From positions 43,078-107,077 of the forward strand of contig CANCXM010000007.1 of the NCBI GenBank assembly GCA_947381945.1: a stretch of DNA of 64,000 nucleotides, written 5' to 3'. Under the pieces are notes generated by a model. That model made no database searches, was not told the origin of the DNA, and saw only the letters and a program-made list of their open reading frames with translations. Source of the stretch: an uncultured Muribaculaceae bacterium. Its GTDB lineage: Bacteria > Bacteroidota > Bacteroidia > Bacteroidales > Muribaculaceae. Within the stretch, counting starts at the first letter, position 1. Each line of letters opens with the position of its first letter. Of the stretch, positions 9,152-17,927 are shown piece by piece. The translations under genes were made by a program, and so were the position numbers.

Positions 9152-9187
9152 ACACTCTATACTAAAAATACACTCTATACTAAAAAT
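9152..9187 (+). repeat. Tandem 18-nt repeat just before a start codon
   Basis: ACACTCTATACTAAAAAT occurs twice in tandem (9152-9169, 9170-9187), ending one base before the ATG at 9189. Two further CTCTATAC copies lie at 9134-9148. Change of copy number would alter the untranslated leader. Confidence 0.8.
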
Positions 9188-9188
9188 T

Positions 9189-9668
9189 ATGAGACATCGG
9201 ATAATATTGGCTGCATTGTGTCCGGCGATGCTTGGCGCTGCAGCGTGTTCGGGCAGTGGCAGGACGGAGGCAGAGGGATGCGCGGCGACCGACACGGTGG
9301 CCACAGACAGCGTGGAGGTTCTGGCGCTGGAGATGCCGGTGATTCCGGCGACGATTTCTGAGCCGGAAGATATGGCTGGGTTCATCGCCATACACTTCTG
9401 GGACAATCTTGATTTCGGGGACATGGAGCGTGTTGGCGACACGGTGTTCATGGAGCAGAATTTCGTGGACTATCTGGGTGTGATGCCTGCCGTGATGGCA
9501 TCGGACCGTCAGGTGGCGTTCAAGGCGCTCATGAAGCGTGCATCGGCGAGCAAGGAGGCCCGGGAGCTGATTGTCGCGTTCGGGGAGAAGTATCTGAATC
9601 ATCCCGATTCACCGATGAAGAACCCGGAGCATTACGCGGATTTCAAGCAAGCAGCCGAAGGGGAATAG
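9189..9668 (+). CDS. Short DUF5106-like lipoprotein
   Basis: A 159-residue lipoprotein with signal ending LGAAAC (Cys20). The segment FIAIHFWDNLDFGDMERV (about residues 63-80) and the following helices resemble DUF5106, the N-terminal domain of Bacteroidetes thioredoxin-family lipoproteins of roughly 250-300 residues. The C-terminal thioredoxin-like half is absent, so this is a naturally short form or a truncated relative. The start at 9189 is chosen because the signal peptide begins there and it directly follows a tandem repeat; the in-frame upstream extension is low-complexity. The gene is monocistronic, ending in a repeat-array terminator (9694-9916). The DUF5106 match is moderately sure. 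Confidence 0.65.
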   Translation: MRHRIILAALCPAMLGAAACSGSGRTEAEGCAATDTVATDSVEVLALEMPVIPATISEPEDMAGFIAIHFWDNLDFGDMERVGDTVFMEQNFVDYLGVMPAVMASDRQVAFKALMKRASASKEARELIVAFGEKYLNHPDSPMKNPEHYADFKQAAEGE

Positions 9669-9693
9669 GGATTAAGGCTGAGAGGGATATAGG

Positions 9694-9916
9694 GCTAATG
9701 AGACTAATAAGACTAATAAGACTAATAGGGCTAATAAGACTAATAAGGCCAATAAGGCCAATAAGACTAATAAGGCCAATAAGTGAAATTTCCAATCACT
9801 TATTGGCCTTTTTTCTTTAAAAAGCCTTATGGCTTATATCTCAGCTATTAGCCCTATTAGGCTTATTTGACCTATTAGCCCTATTAGCCTTATTTGATCT
9901 ATTCAGCTTATCAGCC
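9694..9916. repeat. 9-nt repeat array with opposing arms
   Basis: Ten tandem 9-nt units (GCTAATGAG, ACTAATAAG, GCCAATAAG and variants) fill 9694-9783. After a terminator loop, eight 9-nt units of the opposite sense (CTATTAGCC, TTATTTGAC, TTATCAGCC and variants) fill 9845-9916, stopping 5 bp before the stop of the minus-strand HD gene. The two arms are largely complementary. The same architecture recurs at 51995-52153. Confidence 0.9.
9774..9815 (+). terminator. Terminator formed by the last array unit
   Basis: Arms 9774-9786 and 9796-9808 form a perfect 13-bp stem with a 9-nt loop, followed by TTTTTTC. The left arm is the final GCCAATAAG unit of the array. Confidence 0.85.
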
Positions 9917-9921
9917 CTCCC

Positions 9922-10467
9922 CTACTCCCCTGAAAATTCTTCGCGGAGGCGGTTGAAGCGTTCGAGGGTCGAAGGTGAGATGCGGGCCATCGAGCGCTCC
10001 ACTTTCTCCATGGATTTCCGCTCCATCGAGCCGCTTTTGGAATAAAACTTGTCGGCATAGCAGACGAGCCGTTCAAGCAGCGTCGTCGGCATGTAGTCAC
10101 CGTCGAGCGGCAGCGGCAACCCCTGCGCGATGATGTCGTCGGCAGTGATACCGGCACCCGTATGGCGCTCGGCCACGCTGGCATCGCGTTCGGGCATCCC
10201 CTCCTTGCGCAGCAGTTCCCCGCCAAGGAGTCCGTGGAGAATATAAGGCTCCGTGCCACGGCATTCAATGCCGGGAGCGTCGGTCAGGAAGATTCCGATG
10301 TCGTGGAGCATCGCCGCCTCCTCGATTTCGGCAGGGTCGAGCGGCAGACGGCGACGCGCGGCGATTTCAAGCGCGAGGTCGGCCACCGAACGGCAGTGGC
10401 GCATATAAATATCCCGCAGGGGTGAGCCTGCGGGATAGTATCTATCAATAATTTCCTGATAGGTCAT
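9922..10467 (-). CDS. HD-domain phosphohydrolase
   Basis: A 181-residue cytoplasmic protein. Metal-binding HD-domain residues are visible: His24 in YMRHCRSVADLAL, the HD pair in AAMLHDIGIF (about residues 55-56), a third histidine in YILHGLLGG and one in ERHTGAG. Such proteins hydrolyse phosphate esters, often of nucleotides; the substrate here is unknown. The start at 10467 is chosen because the domain begins there and the gene then lies 28 bp after ilvE, consistent with an operon. The stop is 5 bp from the repeat array, which probably also ends this transcript. Confidence 0.8.
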   Translation of the reverse strand: MTYQEIIDRYYPAGSPLRDIYMRHCRSVADLALEIAARRRLPLDPAEIEEAAMLHDIGIFLTDAPGIECRGTEPYILHGLLGGELLRKEGMPERDASVAERHTGAGITADDIIAQGLPLPLDGDYMPTTLLERLVCYADKFYSKSGSMERKSMEKVERSMARISPSTLERFNRLREEFSGE

Positions 10468-10495
10468 TGTTGATGTCTGTTGGTCAGTGGATAGC

Positions 10496-11518
10496 TTATT
10501 CGACAATCGTACACCATCCGTGCTTGTCCTCCACCTCGCCGAGCTGAATGCCGCGGAGAGTGTGGTAGAGTTCGGTGGTGATGGGGCCGGGCTCTCCGTT
10601 TTTCGAAACGATATATTTCTTGCCTGTGTCGAGGTCATGGATTTCACCGACAGGCGAAGCGACAGCGGCAGTGCCTACGGCTGCGGCCTCGTCAATCTCC
10701 TCAAGCTCGTCGACAGTGATGTGACGGCGCTCAACCTTCACGCCCATATCCTCGGCAAGCTGCATGAGGCTCTTGTTGGTTATCGAGGGGAGGATGGAAC
10801 TTGACGCAGGTGTGATGTAGACACCATCCTTGATGGCCATGAAATTGGCCGGACCACACTCGTCGAGATATTTCTTCTCTTTCGGGTCGAGGTAGAGGAC
10901 AGCCGAATAGCCGAGCTCATGGGCATGTTCACCGGCGGTGAGCGATGCGGCATAGTTACCACCGACCTTCCAGAGACCTGTGCCGTTGGGCGCAACGCGG
11001 TCATATTGACGCATGATGCAGATGTTTGTCGGCTTGAAGCCTGTCTTGAAATAGGGACCGACAGGAGTGACAAGAATCATGAACACATACTCAGTGGCCG
11101 GCTTCACACCCACCTGGGCTGATATGCCGAGCTCGAGAGGACGGATATAGAGCGACGCACCCGAACCGTATGGAGGCACAAAGCGCTCGTTGAGCTTGAC
11201 CACCTTCAGCACCATCTCGCGGAATTTCTCCTCGGGCAGCGGTTCCATGAGGATACCCTTGGCCGACTCACGGATGCGGCGCGCGTTCTCCTCGAGACGG
11301 AACACACGAATCTTGCCATCCTTGCCACGGAATGCCTTCAGGCCCTCGAAAATTTCCTGGCCGTAGTGCAGACAGGTGGCGGCGATGTGGAGGTTGATTT
11401 CCTCGCTTTGCGACACTTCTATCTCACCCCACTTCCCGTCGCGGAAGTAGCAGCGTACGTTGTAATCTGTTGGGATATAACCGAATGACAGGTTGCCCCA
11501 GTCCAAATCGTTGTTCAT
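10496..11518 (-). CDS. ilvE: Branched-chain amino acid aminotransferase
   Basis: A 340-residue class IV PLP aminotransferase that interconverts leucine, isoleucine and valine with their 2-oxo acids. The PLP lysine is Lys184 in GLWKVGGNYAAS, followed by LYLDPKEKKYLDECGPANF, which is characteristic of the eukaryotic-like long BCAT group common in Bacteroidetes. Length is normal. A minus-strand TAAATTTG (-7) lies at 11548-11555, 30 bp before the start. The HD-domain gene follows by 28 bp and is probably cotranscribed. Confidence 0.95.
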   Translation of the reverse strand: MNNDLDWGNLSFGYIPTDYNVRCYFRDGKWGEIEVSQSEEINLHIAATCLHYGQEIFEGLKAFRGKDGKIRVFRLEENARRIRESAKGILMEPLPEEKFREMVLKVVKLNERFVPPYGSGASLYIRPLELGISAQVGVKPATEYVFMILVTPVGPYFKTGFKPTNICIMRQYDRVAPNGTGLWKVGGNYAASLTAGEHAHELGYSAVLYLDPKEKKYLDECGPANFMAIKDGVYITPASSSILPSITNKSLMQLAEDMGVKVERRHITVDELEEIDEAAAVGTAAVASPVGEIHDLDTGKKYIVSKNGEPGPITTELYHTLRGIQLGEVEDKHGWCTIVE

Positions 11519-11547
11519 TGTATGGTGTTCTATTTATTATTTTACCG

Positions 11548-11555
11548 CAAATTTA
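11548..11555 (-). promoter_or_regulatory. -7 element of ilvE
   Basis: Minus-strand TAAATTTG, an exact Bacteroidetes -7 match 30 bp upstream of the ilvE ATG. No clear -33 element is seen at the expected distance. Confidence 0.5.
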
Positions 11556-11624
11556 CTACAAAAAGTGAAATTTCCTAAGTAAAAACCTTGGAAAAATTTT
11601 AATTCGTCATTTCCAAACGCCGGT

Positions 11625-12449
11625 TCACACAATCCACACCGGAGCCTTCCTGACATTGAAATTCGCGCTCAGCACTTTGGCAAACGGAGTGTAGAGAGTA
11701 CGCGCTCCCTGCGGACATTCCTTAACACAGGCGCAGCATTTGATACACTTCGCGGCATCAAGCCCTATGCCATCCGCAGCGATCGCTCCGGTCGGACAGA
11801 CATCCACACAACTGCCGCAGCCGTTGCAAAGCTCCTCATCGACCACCGGAAGATACACGCGTGGCGATTCCGCCTGCTGACGCTGATAGTCCATGACGAA
11901 CGCCTTGAAATTTGCCAGCGATTCAGCCGTGGCAGGAATATCTTTCAGACCGGCCGCATCTATCTTCGCCAATGTGTCTGCGGCAATCTTCTCCCCTATT
12001 GCGCGTCCGAACCTTCGGGCTTCCTCCATATCGGCCGCGTCCGGACGTCCGGCGGCAATGGGAGTCTCATCCGTAGAGTAGGAATGCTCACCCACAAAGG
12101 CCCCGGCCCCTACAACCGTGAAACCGCGCTCTTCGGCAAACGAAGCGAAATCGGCCACCGCATTCTCGAAAGCCCTGTTGCCATAGACTGCGACGACGAT
12201 GCAGCGCGTACCTGATCCCTTCATGCCGCCAAGACGCTGCTTGGCAATCGGCGCGAGCTTTCCACCGTAGACCGGTCCCGAAATCAGAACCACATCATCC
12301 GTGGCGTATGTCATCTCCACGGATTCCTTCAACGTGAGGTCGAGAAGCGCCACATCACGGCCCGTCTTCTCTCCTACCCCACTCATGATTCCCTCAATCA
12401 CACGGGCAGAAGTGCCGGTCGGGGAAAATGTCAATGCCTGTATTTTCAT
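11625..12449 (-). CDS. EFR1-family flavodoxin/ferredoxin fusion
   Basis: A 274-residue cytoplasmic redox protein. The N-terminal flavodoxin-like domain begins MKIQALTFSPTGTSARV with an FMN phosphate-binding SPTGTS loop and a SGPVYGGKLAP loop. The C-terminal part carries two 4Fe-4S motifs, CNGCGSCVDVCP and CIKCCACVKECP (about residues 208-248). This order defines EFR1 ferredoxin proteins, presumed electron carriers of unknown partners. It has its own promoter (12513-12544) and appears monocistronic. Confidence 0.88.
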   Translation of the reverse strand: MKIQALTFSPTGTSARVIEGIMSGVGEKTGRDVALLDLTLKESVEMTYATDDVVLISGPVYGGKLAPIAKQRLGGMKGSGTRCIVVAVYGNRAFENAVADFASFAEERGFTVVGAGAFVGEHSYSTDETPIAAGRPDAADMEEARRFGRAIGEKIAADTLAKIDAAGLKDIPATAESLANFKAFVMDYQRQQAESPRVYLPVVDEELCNGCGSCVDVCPTGAIAADGIGLDAAKCIKCCACVKECPQGARTLYTPFAKVLSANFNVRKAPVWIV

Positions 12450-12512
12450 AATCTATCCTGTTGATGCTGTTGGTGGGATGGTGCTTGACACCAACCCTCT
12501 GTTATTCTCCTC

Positions 12513-12544
12513 CAAAATTACAAACAATTCTCCCATCCTCCAAA
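12513..12544 (-). promoter_or_regulatory. Promoter of the EFR1 gene
   Basis: Minus strand: TTTG (12541-12544), 20-nt spacer, TAATTTTG (12513-12520); a full Bacteroidetes consensus match 64 bp before the start codon. Confidence 0.7.
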
Positions 12545-12569
12545 ACCATCCGAGAGGAAAAGATGCCGG

Positions 12570-12612
12570 CAGCCCCTGCATCAGCGATGAAACTCGCCGG
12601 GTGCAGGGGCTG
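12570..12612 (-). terminator. Hairpin after the alpha-galactosidase gene
   Basis: Perfect 11-bp inverted repeat CAGCCCCTGCA (12570-12580) and TGCAGGGGCTG (12602-12612), loop 21 nt. On the minus strand it is followed by a moderately T-rich CATCTTTTCCTC. Confidence 0.55.
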
Positions 12613-12652
12613 TATGTGAAAGTAATGTCTGTGAAAATAATGTCCTACCTCA

Positions 12653-14863
12653 TCATTCCGCCGTCAGACGCAGGATTCGCGAAGCGTAGTCAGTATTCTT
12701 GTGATAATCCACCTTGTGGGTCAGAGGAATTTCAAGGCCGTTTGCCATAAGGTATTTTCCCGTGAAGCTCTTCCCTTCGAACGAAAGAGGCTCGTTGTCG
12801 ATGCGGTTCAGCTCAGTCACCTTGTAAGTCTTCTCAGGGTCAAGACCGGCCATCACCACTCGCGGAAGCTGCTGGTTCATGAATGTCTCGGTCTTCCACC
12901 AGTAGAACACCGCATCATCCTTTTCGGGAGTGACATACATCAGCGAAGCGATGCCCTTGCCGTCGTATGGAGAAACGAGACGATAGATGTCGCCGAACTG
13001 GACAATCGGACGGATGGACTTATAGTCGGAAATTGCCTGCTTGACAATCCCTTTCTCCTCATCTGTCATGTTCTTTGGCTGAAGCTCGAGTCCGAGACGA
13101 CCGCTCATAGCCACATCGGCACGGAACTTCACCGGGATACGGCGGAAAGTCTGATGGTTGGGCGATGCGGAGATGTGGGAGCCCATCGCTATCGCAGGGA
13201 AGAAATAGCTCGTTCCCCACTGCATGTAGATGCGCTGGAGGGCATCATTGTTGTCGCTCGTCCAGAACTCATCGAACCAGGGAAGCACACCCCAGTTGGC
13301 TCGTCCACCGCCACTTGCGCAGGCCTGGATGGTCACGTCGGGATGGGCCTTGCGGATGCGGTTGAGCACAGTCTCGAAGCCTTTGTGGAAGTCGATATAG
13401 AGATGGCTCTGGTTATCGGCCGTGAGATACTGCGAACCGTGATCCATTATCGGCGCGTTGGCATCCCATTTGATATAGTCGATGTCGGGATATTTGCGCA
13501 TGAGGGTGTCGACGACCGTAAACACTATGTCCTGCACCTTCGGATTGGCAAGGTCGAGCACGAGCTGTGTGCCTCCGCGTCCCTCCGTCGCCGGGCGGTT
13601 GGCAGCCTTGATGATATATTCGGGATGCTTTTCATAAAGCTCGCTTACCGTGTTGGTCATCTCCGGCTCGATCCAGATACCGAACTTTATACCGTTGGCT
13701 TTGGCCGTGTCAAGAAGACCTTGAATCCCGTTGGGAAGCTTGTCGGTGTCAACCACCCAGTCGCCGAGCGATGTGCTGTCGTTATCGCGAGGATACTTGT
13801 CGCCAAACCATCCGTCGTCCATCACGAAGAGCTCTCCCCCCATATCGGCGATGTCCTTCATCATTCCGGCCATTCCCGGTTCGTCAATGTCGAAATAGAC
13901 ACCCTCCCAGGAGTTGAGCAGCACCTTGCGCTCCTTGTTGCCGGCATGGAGACGGTGGTTGCGGCCCCAGCGGTGGAAATTGCGGCTCACTCCCGAAAGT
14001 CCCTCATCGGAATAAGTCAGCGCGAGAGGCGGAGTCACGAAACTCTCCCCTTTCTTCAGATTGTAGGTAGAGTTCTCCTCGTTGATGCCTGCGAAGAAAT
14101 GATGATAGTCTGTATCGTCAGTGTCGATGAACAGTTTGTAGTTGCCTGAGTATTCAAGTGCCGCACCGATGGTGCGCCCGGTGTTCTCCTGAGGCTTTCC
14201 GTCGAGCGAGAGCATTATTTCGGCATGGGCGGTGTGAGAATTTCTGGCACCATCCTTGTTCTTTATCATCCTCACGCCGTGGTTGAGCGGAGTCTGCGAG
14301 AGTCGACCCTCATTGGCCCATGTACCGTAGAGCTGCGAGAGCCACACATCACCGTAGCGCACCGGTAGGTAACCCGACATGAAACGGTTGAGCTTCACGG
14401 TGCCTTTTTCATTGTTCTTCACATCGACCCATGTCTCTATCACATCCTCTCCCGGATATGTGCGGTAATTGACATTGAGATCGAAGGGATAGACCTTGTC
14501 GCGCATAGCGACTGTGGTTACTGTCGCCCCGTCGGGTGCAGTAGTGCTTGTGATTCCTGTCACCTCTACTGCCGTGGTCATGTTGCCGTCGGCATGGGTG
14601 ACGCTCATAGCGGCCTCGGCCTGGGGGAAGATTCCATAGACCGGATAGGCGCTGCGGTTTATCGCCCCGGCTTCCTTGAGCAACGCCATATCGGCTTCGC
14701 TCAGGCGGTCGCCATAGTGAAGGATTTTAAGGTCTCCGCCCTTCTCTGCATCGAGGATGAGGGAGGTGTTAGGGGTCGAGACATTTACAATTTCTGCCCT
14801 TGCAGGCAACCACGGCGCAACGCTTGCGAATGCTGTGGCAATGAGAAGGAGACTATGTTTCAT
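12653..14863 (-). CDS. Secreted GH36 alpha-galactosidase
   Basis: A 736-residue exported glycoside hydrolase that releases alpha-linked galactose from plant or host glycans. It has a cleavable signal peptide (MKHSLLLIATAFASVAPWLPARA), an N-terminal beta-sandwich (about 25-300) and a TIM barrel. The nucleophile is Asp467 in YIKWDANAP, the acid/base is Asp537 in WTSDNNDALQRIY, and the FGIWIEPEM strand is conserved. Length is typical of bacterial GH36. It is monocistronic, with a perfect promoter (14929-14959) 66 bp before the start. No SusCD pair lies nearby, so it is not part of a visible polysaccharide utilisation locus. Confidence 0.93.
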   Translation of the reverse strand: MKHSLLLIATAFASVAPWLPARAEIVNVSTPNTSLILDAEKGGDLKILHYGDRLSEADMALLKEAGAINRSAYPVYGIFPQAEAAMSVTHADGNMTTAVEVTGITSTTAPDGATVTTVAMRDKVYPFDLNVNYRTYPGEDVIETWVDVKNNEKGTVKLNRFMSGYLPVRYGDVWLSQLYGTWANEGRLSQTPLNHGVRMIKNKDGARNSHTAHAEIMLSLDGKPQENTGRTIGAALEYSGNYKLFIDTDDTDYHHFFAGINEENSTYNLKKGESFVTPPLALTYSDEGLSGVSRNFHRWGRNHRLHAGNKERKVLLNSWEGVYFDIDEPGMAGMMKDIADMGGELFVMDDGWFGDKYPRDNDSTSLGDWVVDTDKLPNGIQGLLDTAKANGIKFGIWIEPEMTNTVSELYEKHPEYIIKAANRPATEGRGGTQLVLDLANPKVQDIVFTVVDTLMRKYPDIDYIKWDANAPIMDHGSQYLTADNQSHLYIDFHKGFETVLNRIRKAHPDVTIQACASGGGRANWGVLPWFDEFWTSDNNDALQRIYMQWGTSYFFPAIAMGSHISASPNHQTFRRIPVKFRADVAMSGRLGLELQPKNMTDEEKGIVKQAISDYKSIRPIVQFGDIYRLVSPYDGKGIASLMYVTPEKDDAVFYWWKTETFMNQQLPRVVMAGLDPEKTYKVTELNRIDNEPLSFEGKSFTGKYLMANGLEIPLTHKVDYHKNTDYASRILRLTAE

Positions 14864-14928
14864 GAGATGGAGATGGATTAGAGTTTTTCAATTGTTTTCA
14901 TGTACGGGAATCTCTGTCTACCGCTTCG

Positions 14929-14959
14929 CAAAGTTATGGATTAGTTGCCATTCCGTCAA
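14929..14959 (-). promoter_or_regulatory. Promoter of the GH36 gene
   Basis: Minus strand: TTG (14957-14959), 20-nt spacer, TAACTTTG (14929-14936). Confidence 0.65.
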
Positions 14960-15073
14960 TTCCAAATGACCATGCTGTCAATAAAATGGTAAAATAGTAC
15001 CTTAAATGTTACAGAATTGTGAGGATTTTACGTTTCAGTAAGGCATTTACTGATTATATTTGGGAAATATTAG

Positions 15074-15081
15074 TAATTTTG
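15074..15081 (+). promoter_or_regulatory. -7 element of the dsbD-like gene
   Basis: TAATTTTG, an exact -7 match 73 bp before the ATG at 15155. The nearest TTTG is too close to serve as -33. Confidence 0.45.
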
Positions 15082-15154
15082 CACTGTAAAAGTTAACCAT
15101 TATCCAACCATTTCACACATTTAATTTCGATTAACTTGCAAAATTAACCACCCC

Positions 15155-17212
15155 ATGAGAAAGCTTGCTCTAACCTTCTCGATTCTGGTAGCGCTGATGT
15201 GTAACATGGCGTTCGCCCAGATCATGACCCCGGTCAAATGGTCGGCCTCTGTCGATATGACAGGTGACGATGAGGGTCAGGTAGTCCTTACCGCTACCAT
15301 CAGCAACGGCTGGCACATGTATTCGCTCGACTGTGACCCCGATGCCGGACCCCAGATTCTTGAAATAAGCTATCCGAAACTCGACGGCGTAACTCTTGAA
15401 GGGAAACCGACTCCCAACAAGCCCTCCCATAAGCAGTATGACGACATGTTCGGCGCCGAACTCTCATGGTGGACCCAGGGTGTGACAATCACACAGAAAT
15501 TCAAGGCCACACAGCCTGAATTCAACATCGACGTGATGGTCGTCTGCTCTGCCTGCAACGATGAAAACTGCATCCCCCCCTCCCGCTCGACTTTCAATCT
15601 TTCGGGCAAAGCTACCATAAAGGCTCCTGCCAAGAAAGAGGAACCCAAAGCAACTCAGGAACTTCCCGAAAGCAAGGAAGCCCCGGCTGAAGAGGCGGTT
15701 GCTCCTGTTGATGCAAGCAACAGCGCCGACACCATCGCAGTCGCTGTAGCCGACTCTCTCGCCTCATCCGCTCCTGCGGGAAAATCCGCCGACCTCTGGG
15801 CTCCCGTATCGTTCGCCGACTCTGAAAGCGCCGAGGATTTCTCGACCACTTCGCTCTGGTACATCTTCTTCACCTGCTTCCTCGGTGGCCTCGTCGCGCT
15901 CTTCACCCCCTGCGTATGGCCCATGATTCCGATGACCGTCAGCTTCTTCCTCAAGAAAGGCAAGGACCGCAGCAAGAGCATCATCGATGCCTGCACCTAC
16001 GGTCTCTCAATCATCGTCATCTACGTTGCCCTCGGCCTCCTCATCACCGGCATCTTCGGCGCAAGCTCGCTCAACGCCCTGTCGACCTCAGCTGTCTGCA
16101 ACATCATCTTCTTCCTCCTGCTCGTGGTCTTCGCCATCAGCTTCTTCGGAGCCTTTGAAATCAAGCTTCCCTCATCATGGTCAAACAAGATGGACGCCAC
16201 TGCCGAGAAGACAACCGGCCTCCTCTCCATCTTCTTCATGGCCTTCACGCTGACCCTCGTATCATTCTCCTGCACAGGTCCCATCATCGGCACTCTTCTC
16301 GTTGAAGCTGCCTCGCAGGGCGACCTCTGGGGTCCTGCAATCGGTATGCTCGGCTTCTCGACAGCCCTTGCCCTCCCCTTCATGCTCTTCGCAATGTTCC
16401 CCACCATGCTCCAGGCTGCTCCCAGCTCGGGCGGTTGGATGAACACCCTCAAAGTGGTCCTCGGCTTCGTCGAACTCGCGCTCTCGCTGAAGTTCCTCTC
16501 AGTTGCCGACCTTGCCTACGGCTGGCACATACTCGACCGTGAGGCCTTCCTCGCTCTCTGGATCATCATGTTCCTCCTTCTTGGTCTCTACCTCCTCGGC
16601 CAGTTCAATTTCGCCCACTACGGTAAGGCCGACAGCTCTATCGGTGTCTTCCGCTTCTTCCTCGCGCTCTGCTCCCTCTCGTTCACAGTATACCTCATCC
16701 CCGGTCTCTGGGGCGCACCCCTCAAAGGTGTCAGCGCCTTCGTTCCCCCGCTGTTCACTCAGGATTTCAACCTCTACGGTGAGGGTTTCAAGGAATATGA
16801 TGACTTTGAGGAAGGCATGAAAGCCGCCAAGGAAGCAGGCAAGCCTGTTCTCATCGACTTCTCGGGCTTCGGCTGTGTCAACTGCCGCAAGATGGAAGGT
16901 GCCGTCCTCGACGAACCGAACGTTAAGACAATGATTGAGGACAACTTCACTGTCATCAAACTCATGGTGGATGAGAAGAAGAATCTTCCCGAACCCATCA
17001 CAGTCAAGGAGTACGGCAAGGACATGACGCTCTACACTTACGGCGACCGCTGGAGCTACCTGCAGCGCTACAAGTTCAACGCCAATGCCCAGCCCTACTA
17101 TGTGATCCTCAACGACGAAGGCGAACTCCTCTCAGGTCCCTACACCTACGATGAGAACGTTGCACGTTTCTCTGCCTTCCTCGAAAAAGGTATCAAAAGC
17201 TACAAAAAATAA
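15155..17212 (+). CDS. dsbD: DsbD-family thiol:disulfide interchange protein
   Basis: A 685-residue inner-membrane protein that carries electrons from cytoplasmic thioredoxin to periplasmic proteins. After a signal peptide (MRKLALTFSILVALMCNMAFA) the N-terminal periplasmic domain has cysteines in CSACNDENC (131-139). A low-complexity Ala/Glu/Pro linker (about 155-215) follows. The membrane domain contains the key cysteine in LFTPCVWPMIPM (Cys253) and a second in SFSCTGPIIG. The C-terminal thioredoxin-like domain carries CVNC in DFSGFGCVNCRKME. All three redox centres are present. The DUF6155 gene follows by 9 bp. Confidence 0.93.
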   Translation: MRKLALTFSILVALMCNMAFAQIMTPVKWSASVDMTGDDEGQVVLTATISNGWHMYSLDCDPDAGPQILEISYPKLDGVTLEGKPTPNKPSHKQYDDMFGAELSWWTQGVTITQKFKATQPEFNIDVMVVCSACNDENCIPPSRSTFNLSGKATIKAPAKKEEPKATQELPESKEAPAEEAVAPVDASNSADTIAVAVADSLASSAPAGKSADLWAPVSFADSESAEDFSTTSLWYIFFTCFLGGLVALFTPCVWPMIPMTVSFFLKKGKDRSKSIIDACTYGLSIIVIYVALGLLITGIFGASSLNALSTSAVCNIIFFLLLVVFAISFFGAFEIKLPSSWSNKMDATAEKTTGLLSIFFMAFTLTLVSFSCTGPIIGTLLVEAASQGDLWGPAIGMLGFSTALALPFMLFAMFPTMLQAAPSSGGWMNTLKVVLGFVELALSLKFLSVADLAYGWHILDREAFLALWIIMFLLLGLYLLGQFNFAHYGKADSSIGVFRFFLALCSLSFTVYLIPGLWGAPLKGVSAFVPPLFTQDFNLYGEGFKEYDDFEEGMKAAKEAGKPVLIDFSGFGCVNCRKMEGAVLDEPNVKTMIEDNFTVIKLMVDEKKNLPEPITVKEYGKDMTLYTYGDRWSYLQRYKFNANAQPYYVILNDEGELLSGPYTYDENVARFSAFLEKGIKSYKK

Positions 17213-17221
17213 CCATCTGAT

Positions 17222-17764
17222 ATGTCAAAAACCACTCTCCGAAAAGCCATAAAAGATTTTGAAGCTCCCGAACTCCGGGAGCTTCTTCTTGATGTATATA
17301 CCAAAAGCAAGGAGGCCAAAGAGCTTCTCGACTTCTTTGCGGAACCCGACATTGACAAGAAACTCGAAACCTACAGAACTGCACTCACGAAAGAAGCCAG
17401 ACGCTACACCCACCGTGCCTACTCACCGCGCATCGTAAAACTCCGCTCTGCCATTAAACGCTTTCAGGTTTTCGAACCCGGCAGCGAGGCTGTCGCGGAA
17501 CTGATGGTCCACACCACTGTCACACTCCTTTCCATCGGACGTGATAACTGGCTAAGGGAACGTCTCTATGTCCAGATTCAGAAATTCATCGGCGAGACTC
17601 TTGACTATCTCCTGACCAATAACCTTCTCGACGACTTCATGCCACGCATCAACAAAGCCCGCGAAAGCCTCCGCCGCATTGGAGCCTTCGCCAATCCCCT
17701 CTCGCGCATCATGGACGCAGAACTCTCACGCATCCAAAAACTCCGCGACGAAACCTCATCCTGA
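17222..17764 (+). CDS. DUF6155-like helical protein
   Basis: A 180-residue, probably all-helical cytoplasmic protein, rich in charged residues with no signal or membrane segment. The opening (KTTLRKAIKDFEAPELRELLLDVYTKSKEAKELLDFF) resembles DUF6155, a Bacteroidetes family without known function. It starts 9 bp after the dsbD-like gene and is presumably cotranscribed. The transcript likely ends at the 25-bp inverted repeat at 17806-17885. Confidence 0.6.
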   Translation: MSKTTLRKAIKDFEAPELRELLLDVYTKSKEAKELLDFFAEPDIDKKLETYRTALTKEARRYTHRAYSPRIVKLRSAIKRFQVFEPGSEAVAELMVHTTVTLLSIGRDNWLRERLYVQIQKFIGETLDYLLTNNLLDDFMPRINKARESLRRIGAFANPLSRIMDAELSRIQKLRDETSS

Positions 17765-17805
17765 CCAACCAACCGCGCACATAAACCCAACCTCCCACTT
17801 ACAAC

Positions 17806-17885
17806 AAAGGACAAAAAATCAAAAGGAACACAAACTTCTCCATTTAAATGAAAAAACTTATGTTCCTTTTGATTTTTTGTCCTTT
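17806..17885. terminator. 25-bp perfect inverted repeat between convergent genes
   Basis: Arms 17806-17830 and 17861-17885 are exact reverse complements, with a 30-nt loop. The outer parts are A/T-rich, so the stem can serve as a bidirectional terminator for DUF6155 (plus) and DUF695 (minus). The right arm, read on the minus strand, is related to other intergenic sequences in the window (about 4022 and 63911). Confidence 0.85.
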
Positions 17886-17927
17886 TGTACCTTTCCCGCA
17901 ATTGTACTTTTCCTGCAAATCAAACTC

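Noticed and set aside
8466..9188. Invertible promoter for phase-variable fimbriae
   Set aside because: I looked for flanking inverted repeats and a nearby recombinase and found neither; only direct repeats are present.
9694..9916. CRISPR array
   Set aside because: Units are contiguous 9-mers with no spacers and no cas genes are near.
12701..14149. Long plus-strand open frame antisense to the alpha-galactosidase gene
   Set aside because: It mirrors the codon pattern of the GH36 gene, has no family resemblance, and the opposite strand encodes clear catalytic motifs.
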